Assembly (NCBI GenBank): GCA_963921425.1
Contig: OY992833.1
Coordinates: 23,670,698-23,734,697, forward strand
Direction of reading: 5' to 3'
From: Dryas octopetala
Taxonomy: Eukaryota; Streptophyta; Magnoliopsida; Rosales; Rosaceae
DNA length: 64,000 nucleotides
The position numbers and the translations under genes are program-made. Numbering within the stretch: the first letter of the stretch is position 1; each line of letters starts with the position of its first letter. Positions 56,739 through 64,000 of the stretch are shown piece after piece. Under the pieces are notes generated by a model. The model worked only from the letters and a program-made list of their open reading frames with translations, did not search any database and was not told the DNA's origin.

Positions 56739-59479
56739 CTATTGCTGCATCAACATGAGCACTACTACGACCATTAGGAGGGCTGAAAAAATTGTGGCCG
56801 AGCTCTTTCTGTAACCACTACTCGGATATATTGAAGGAAGTGAGCACTCCTCCCCATTAAAGTATACTCTTGTTGGAAACCCATCTCCACCAGCCACATT
56901 GATTCCAGGAGTAGTCTTCTTTGTAAATGATATCACTGACTGTTGTTTCCCAGGCACCCTAGGATCCTTCTGTAGGTTGGCTCCATCTGTTTCTGCGACA
57001 AGGTAGTTCAATCCTTCAAGACCCTGCATGAATACGGTATTGTTGACACCATTCAATTCCAAGGAAGTTCCGTTGAAAGAGTACATCTTTTCAAAACCAG
57101 GGGCTGCTTTATCCAGTTGTACTGCAGCAAACCAATCAGCAAAAGAAGTTTCATCCCAGTTGAAGAGTGTGACCCTTGCACTCCATCCACGAGTGTAGTC
57201 TGTATACAAATGCCAGTTAATGCTGACCCCACAGTTATCACCACAAGGCGTCGGGTTTGGATCTGGAAGATGATAAAGTTCAGCCCAAGCTTTTGCCTTG
57301 ACAGTTCGGTTCTCAAAGGGAACAAGAAGCGAGTCCGGCGGAAGAAGCATAGCTGGTGCAGTTGTGCTACAAGTTCGCACTGTATTACTCGGGCACCCAC
57401 ATGCACAAGTTTTGCATGGGATGACAGACTCGTTGTAGTAAGCAGAAAATGAAACACAACATTTAGGGTTTGCTCCCTTGGGCTGTGTAATATTACACAC
57501 AACCTGCCAGCTGGCTACTGCAGATGAATTCAATGGTAAGCCACTTGCATCAGGGAATTGACTAGGACTCACCCTCACAGGAGGTCCACACTTATAATCA
57601 GGGTTGAGTGTGCCATTGATTCCCCAGTTTTGTGGTGGTGTGAGCTGTGACCGATTCAGATCTGGAGGCATTTTAAAGACTTGAATCTGGAATGATGAAA
57701 TTGATTTGCTCGGATCCATTGATGGTGGCAAGATAGTACCATTTCGGCAACAATTAGGGACCAGACCAAGGATTGTGTCATTGGCCTTTGTTGGAGGCAG
57801 GTCAATTATGGTTGGCCTTCTTTCACAATTCAACACAGTGGAGAAGTCTAGAGCCTGGTAGTATGTACCTTGTTTGCCGAATATACAGTCAGAAGAATCG
57901 ACAACAGATGGATAAGCCCCTTTCATTGCAAAGATAAATTCATCTGCCATCCAGTGCCAGCTCAACTTCCAATTATCAAGACGGCCTAGAGAGTTATGGT
58001 TGGCGATTGTAACTTGTGCCCAGTAATTTGATTCATATGTTCTGGTCACATCATACATAATTGTAAGATCTCCTTTTTGGCGGGGCAGGAACTCTTCATC
58101 TACAGTTATGTTCGTTTTAACTTTTTCGTCTACGGTGCAACAGACTTGCATTTCATTCGTCCCTGGAACAAACATTATCAGAGCAGTGTAAGAGTATGCT
58201 CATTAACATGGACAATTAGAAGCCAAAACCAAAAACCAAACTTGCTATAGAATGTATAATATTATGATGGCATCAAGTTACTATCAACAAATTGGTCTAC
58301 AGAGAAAAGAATGCACTAAATATGGTTTGTGCAATATATGGAGAAAACATGGAAACCAATGACTCTGACTATGAGCAAAAGCAACTGACCCTTGCAGATA
58401 TGTTTCAAGTAATTCTCTATTGTAACTATGGCTCCAAGACTAACAAATTGAGGCAAATTGCATAATACGTATACCTATACTAATGAGACTGATACGGTCA
58501 ACCTCATATTGGAAGTATTTCAAGACTGATATAACTCAGTGACGTTCACTCCCAAATATCTCATTATTTGGACGACCAGAGTATAGACATATTCTGGAAG
58601 ACTTTCTAAAGGAACAGCTCAACGAGAACCAAACTTGGTCCTTAGTAATTGAATTTTCTCCAAGGAGTCACTTTATTTCAAAAGGGTACATCCTAATTGT
58701 AATTTCCATTCATTTCAATTTTCAACCCCAAAAAAATATAGAGTTATTTACACTAAACATTCAAACAAAATGACTGAAACCCAAAAACATATGAGCAATG
58801 AAAAGAATTCACAACGAACTAAACTCCAAATCAAAGATGATCAAATACCAGCAAACATCCAAAAATGCAAGCACAAATCCACTAAGTACCCAAAACAAAG
58901 GCAACCAAAATGATGAGCCGACTCACCTTGAATCTTAGCCGTGGGGCAAACAAACCCATCATTGGCCAAAGAGATATTCGACGGCAAAGGCACCCCAGGT
59001 GGGGCCAAACCGAACTGGGTCCCAACCAAATTGACCTGAACCTGCATCTGGGTCAAGTCCCCCGCGGTCTCAATCGCCGTTTTCAGATCGGTCATCGGAA
59101 AACCAGCAAAAACGGTGCCGTTTTCGACACCCCCGGGCAAGCTAGTCCCGTCGGCGAGCACAGCATTGGAGGCGGAGACCAAGTACTCGCGGTGCTTGAA
59201 GCCCACGAAGACCCTCCAGGACTTGAGGTCGTCGGCGCCGTTGTTGAGCACTGTGAGCACGGACTCGAACCGGTAGGCCTGGTGGGTCGGGTCAGACTTG
59301 AGAATGGGCGCGATCCGCGCTCCGGTGGTGTAGGCGTACGATATGAACACGCCGTTGCAGGCATCGGAGGCGGGTGCTGGAGCTGCCGGTGTTTGAGAGA
59401 CTGACAGGGGCACAGCCCCGAAAATAAGGACAAGATTGAGGGCGAAGATCAAAGTCCGCTTCTTCAAGTTGAAGGCCAT
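56739..59479 (-). CDS. COBL7: COBRA-like protein (COBL7 subgroup), GPI-anchored
   Basis: Exons 59479-58927 and 58162-56739 join in phase 1 and encode 658 residues, the length of the long COBL7-COBL10 subgroup with its extra N-terminal domain. Residues 1 to about 29 form a signal peptide ([20 protein letters not shown]). The second exon contains the COBRA domain with [24 protein letters not shown], the cysteine-rich [19 protein letters not shown] and CACGCP, many N-glycosylation sites, and [19 protein letters not shown]. The C-terminus is a hydrophobic tail ([15 protein letters not shown]) after a Ser-rich stretch, as required for GPI anchoring. COBRA proteins act at the outer plasma membrane in oriented cell expansion and cellulose deposition. 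No defect seen. Confidence 0.95.
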
Positions 59480-59699
59480 GGCTTGAACTTGAACTCACTT
59501 TTGGTTTCAAAGTTTGGATTTTGAACTTCAACTCACTTTTGGTTTTTATACGTGCGACTGCTTCTGTGTGTTGTCTGTGTCTGTATATGTGTTTTTTAGA
59601 GAGAGAAACGCGTAGAGTTTGTAATTGTATTATCAAATCAAATGTCAAATGATATGCCAAAAACAGCTTAGTGGGAGCTGTATTTTTCAAAACATGTTT

Positions 59700-62600
59700 T
59701 TTTTATTATTAATATTTTTGTTATTGGCGTTGCCGTCTTTGAGTGGTTCAATGAAGGTTCGCTGATTTGGTAATCAGGAAAACAGAAGGAAGAAATGAAG
59801 AAAGTGTTTTTTAAAAACAGTTTTATGTGTTTTTGAATGTGAAACGGGAACCCTTCCCCTCTCTCTATATTTGAATTGAATCCATTGGATGCAAATCATG
59901 CAATAATGTCTTTTGCATGGAATGAGAGTATTGGGTTGGAGATACCAAAACGTTTCTCTCTCCTTCCATTGGGCCCAATATTTTGTTCATGGGCTCGGAG
60001 TGAAAAGCTGGCCCAATTTGCACAGTCTGACCATGGATAGCCATCCACATGGGCCCAATTTGAAAAGGCCTCTACACCGGAACCCTATAGTATGCAAGTA
60101 TACATAAATATGTAGGGTTTTGAGTTATTGAATTGCAAAATTTTAAATTAAATAAAATAGTCGATAGATAATCAATGGCTCAAACTTTACATACTTATGT
60201 ATGCTTATAAGAGAACATCTCTCCAAACCGAAGACATACAAATTTCTCAATGTGATGAAATTTCTTTACATTTTTTTATGTGAATATATTTAAATGGAGA
60301 ATTTACCTTGATTAAGATTTTTTTATCCAATCAGAAAATGAGTGTAAAGGTTTTTCTGGTTGCCTAAAAAAAATCATAACTTATTAGTTGAAATTATCTA
60401 AAAGGTATTAGTTGGTTGGTGTAGTTAATTAGTCATGTTACTTTCTTTATAGTTTTAGATCATCCACTAAACTGTGAAGTTTATACTAAATCTATTGCAA
60501 ATTGGTATATAGGATATGATATGAAATCTTATGTTATAGCGTTTACAAATGTGAAGAGATATAGACACAGAGAGAGTGAGACATTACATCAAATAGTATG
60601 AGAGACGATCCACCTTGAAGTACTTTTAGCACAAAAATGGACATCAATTGTTCAACTTTGAACGAGGACAATGATACTGATCATGATTAGGGACAAATCA
60701 ACCTTCATTAATAGACCTCTGCTTCGACAAGGACAATGATGATCAGTATGATATAATGAGAAGCGACCCTAAACACTAATTGCTTTCGGTAGGTTATGTC
60801 AATACATTTCACATTACTACATACATTGATGGTTGTGATTTATTACTCGTATGCTTGTGATTGCTATCTATCAATGGCTGACAATTATTAATGTATGCAT
60901 GGAGGATTAATTAACATCAATTAATATCTATCAATCACTTATACAGACATGAAGGATTGAGTAACATCAATCAACAATTGTCAATTCTTCATGTACTCAT
61001 GAATGAATGATTATAATCAGTCAACACACCGGTGCTATGGTGCGGATATATATAGTATGCCGACATACCGAAGACATTTGGATCCAGATAAATTCACCTT
61101 ATATTTTATAATATAGATTATAAAGGAAACTGAGGTCGCTATACATGCCAATATGCCATGCGAACAAAACGCATTGAAATTCTCGACAGAAAAATCATAA
61201 GGGGCTGAGAATTTATATATCCAAATGAACAGTAGTGCCTAAACCCTAAACACAAGTATGTTGGAGATCAGGGTCACAATTTTTTGTTTGGAGGGATTGA
61301 TGCCTTATGTGATCCTACTTGAGCAATGTCAAGGTCGATGGGCCAACTAATGGAATAAAAGGGACCAGACACCTGTTTGCGTTCTGTCGTTTTTTTAGGA
61401 AAAGCAGGTGATTCGGACTTAATTAAACCAGTCCCGGCCAATCTATCACATTCTTTCTTTTAGGATCATAATTTCATTTTCATACTCTCAAATTAATTAC
61501 ATAAGGCCTTCCACAATGCAATTTGAATATGATCCTCAAATTCATTTTTTGGATATAAAATAGGTATAGTCTAGCTACAATGGGCCGGAATTAATGCGAT
61601 CCCCATAATTTTTTGAGATCCAATAGCTATTCCTAGTTTTGGGTATAGTTTATACCCAAAATCAAATTAAATGGCTGGCCCACCAATAAATAAATAAGTT
61701 AAATATTAATATCTTCATATTTGGGCCTCAACACTATTGTATTGGTGATCTCCAAAATCTATAGTTTTACACTTTTTGATATCCAAAATTGATTTGGATA
61801 TTGGGTATTTGAAAATCACCATTATATAAGGCATAATGTCTACGTATTATATATTATTAGCTTTTGAGAAGTATGAACAAACCCAGTTCAAGGATTTTGG
61901 ATTTTGCATCTAAGCTAGCTAGCTATGGTTCTTCAAAGAACATAGAAAAAGCTAGGTTACATATATCATGATTCATGACTTTTGAGCCGTGCATGTAGAA
62001 GCTCCCTTGGACACCCAGAAAGAAAAAAAAAAAAAAGCAAAAAGATGAGTAAAGTTCAAGATTCTTCTGGTTTTATATTTGGAGCTTTTGGTAACCGTAT
62101 CACTTTTAATTTCAAATTAATTATATTGAGAGAGATCTCACATTAAAAATGTAAAGACTTACATAATAACTTATAAGGGTTTGAGTTACTCCTCTTATTA
62201 TTAATTAATTTTGAGATAAATACCTAAATTACTTTGAAACCTCTATAAAACCAAATATGAACTAACATATATTCCTCTTCATTTGAACGTTGATTGTAAA
62301 AAAAAGACTTCAGATCCCATATAGTTGTAACTTGTAAGTATTACAAATCATTAATTAGCAATGAAACGAAAAACCATAATTAATTGATTATTTTAGTTTA
62401 ATATGTTGGGAGAGAAATGAAACGGGAAAAAGGAGGGACACCTTTCAAAGCTCTTTTTGAATAGTCCTTGGCCTAAAAAGAATGATTTGGTAAAGGAGAG
62501 TGCATTATTAGTTGATTGGTCAGCACTCAGCAGATCGTAGTATCCAAATGTGGCCACCGAAACAGCCTGGAAAGGCTCCTGTGGAATGTGGAAGGTGATG

Positions 62601-64000
62601 TGCTCGTCTCATCATATATCCAACACAGATTACATGGTACAAAATATTCTATGAGCTTCATTAATTATGATAGACCATTGAAAATCATCAATTAACCCCA
62701 ATTTTGCAGAATTTGAAGTGGGGAACAAATTTCTACTAGCTGGATTATGTGAGTCATACCAAGTAATATTACAATTGATTATTAATTGAGATAATAAGTA
62801 CATATTAATTATCACATCATGTAGTCAACTAATAATATTATCTGAACTACTAAATATCAAAATCTTAAATTATTAAAAAATTGACCAATTATGTACATAT
62901 CAAAATTACATCATCTCTCATGTGTGCGCAGCCTCGTTTTATACACAAATTGGTCAACAAGTGAAGAAAAAGAGACAAGCATATAGGTGAAGGAAGAGAG
63001 ACAAGCATATAGTTTTCAACTCCATCTTACGTAGACTTTTTTTTTTTTTTTTTTGGCGATTTACGTACTCTTTAAACCAACAAAAAAGTTATTTATTTGA
63101 GATTTTAAGTTTGAAAGTACTAACTCTTGTTTCGAAACAAGTTAAAACTCTTGAATCCGGTTCCCCTCTGTTTCTTTTTTTTCTGTGCCATATATACATG
63201 CATGGGTGAAAAATGCATCATTCCTCATAGCCATGTGACACTATGCAATAATATATATGGGCTCTTAAATGCCTTGCTTATGCATGTGTGCCATGTGGCC
63301 CATGTTCTGCATACATAATTTATGTACGTGTGTGCCACTTTAGTTAAGCCTCTTCAATCACTCTTTATAAACATAAAGAGTCTTAGTTTCGCAAACAACA
63401 CACCACCGACCACATCGATCAGTGTCATTTTGACATACCAATTAATTACTAATGAGTTTAATTACGACAAAAATCTAAGCTTGTAAGTAAGTGATTAAGT
63501 AGATTAAAGACAATAATTAAATCTGCGTACGTATTTTGTCTATTCAAACATACAAACATTTGAGCCGTTAATAAAGAAACAATTAACAAATAAAAACCAC
63601 GAGTTTTATTAATTTTGTAACCAGGACCAGCGGATCTTTTATTTGATGGCAAGCCAGCTGGGCACATATCCATGGCTTCTTTAACAACTCATTTCTCCCT
63701 CACTTTTTTGACGAATTTTTATGAACACCTTTAAGAAAACTAATCTGTATTTATTTTATATTTAATGTATAATATTTTTGGCATATAAATTATGCAGGCT
63801 TTGCTGTTGGTAAACCAAGAGGCCAAGTTGATCGATTCATCCAGTTCAGTATTGGAGTAAATTAACCACAAGAGTACAACCGGAGTCACCAACAATGACC
63901 ACGTGGAGGTTGCGTCTTCTTAACGTCTACATCCCCATAATTACAAGCAAATTTTATCCTTCCACGTATGAACACCTCTGTACATTAGTCAAGCCCAACA
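59700..64000. other. Intergenic stretch, no gene seen
   Basis: After the COBL7 promoter the sequence is AT-rich with no recognised gene to the end of the window. Within it, 61505-61835 looks like a MITE, and 62105-62225 resembles a relic of the LTR type seen in the TRIM at 35.7 kb (AACTTATAAGGGTTTGAGTT). Small open frames here lack family features. Confidence 0.5.
61505..61835. mobile_element. Probable MITE with imperfect terminal inverted repeats
   Basis: The left part TTCCACAATGCAATTTGAATA and the right part TTGAAAATCACCATTATATAAGG pair imperfectly as inverted ends, and TTTTTTGGATATAAAATAGG is roughly mirrored by TTTTGATATCCAAAATTG. No coding sequence. The ends are approximate. Confidence 0.45.

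Noticed and set aside
58910..59404. 164-codon open frame on the plus strand opposite COBL7 exon 1
   Set aside because: Exon 1 of COBL7 is GC-rich and its complement stays open by chance; the minus-strand protein has clear family features.
1..64000. CRISPR arrays, operons or bacterial defence systems
   Set aside because: The window is plant nuclear DNA; its repeats are transposons, satellites and gene duplicates, with no spacer-repeat structure.

Overview
This is plant nuclear DNA, almost certainly Rosaceae and most likely Prunus. It is AT-rich, its genes have GT-AG introns, and it holds a cluster of PR-10/Bet v 1 genes whose predicted proteins closely resemble the stone-fruit Pru p 1 / Pru du 1 family. 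Species and chromosome are inferences; I could not run a database search.

Layout. (1) 0-7 kb: four intact two-exon PR-10 genes in alternating orientation (-, +, -, +), forming two head-to-head pairs that are copies of one duplicated block; a 683-bp solo LTR sits in the second block. (2) 9.2-16.2 kb: a full-length Copia retrotransposon with almost identical 191-bp LTRs but a broken pol. (3) 16.9-24.7 kb: a second PR-10 group, with a rearranged remnant, two nearly identical inverted genes, a satellite-like array with a 515-bp higher-order period, and a mirrored truncated copy. (4) 26-34 kb: a six-exon DUF789 gene (+) and a five-exon Di19 drought-response zinc-finger gene (-) with an apparent AT-AC U12-type intron. 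(5) 35-42.4 kb: an orphan fragment of a DEDDh exonuclease gene, a tiny TRIM retroelement, a hAT-like 1.6-kb element with long inverted arms, and nested foldback MITEs. (6) 46.5-48.2 kb: a Pack-MULE with about 390-bp terminal inverted repeats and a perfect 9-bp target duplication, carrying fragments of homoserine kinase and of a tonoplast sugar transporter. (7) 50.4-53.6 kb: a six-exon type-B cytokinin response regulator (ARR1/ARR2 type). (8) 54.6-55.9 kb: another terminal-inverted-repeat element with a central hairpin. (9) 56.7-59.5 kb: a two-exon COBRA-like GPI-anchored protein (COBL7 subgroup). From 59.7 kb to the end I see no gene.

The genes are ordinary eukaryotic single transcription units; apart from the PR-10 family they have no evident functional link. 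The most informative features are structural: the chimeric gene-capturing transposon, the sharp-edged homogenised tract between two inverted PR-10 genes, the higher-order repeat array with its palindromic turn-around, and the U12-type intron.
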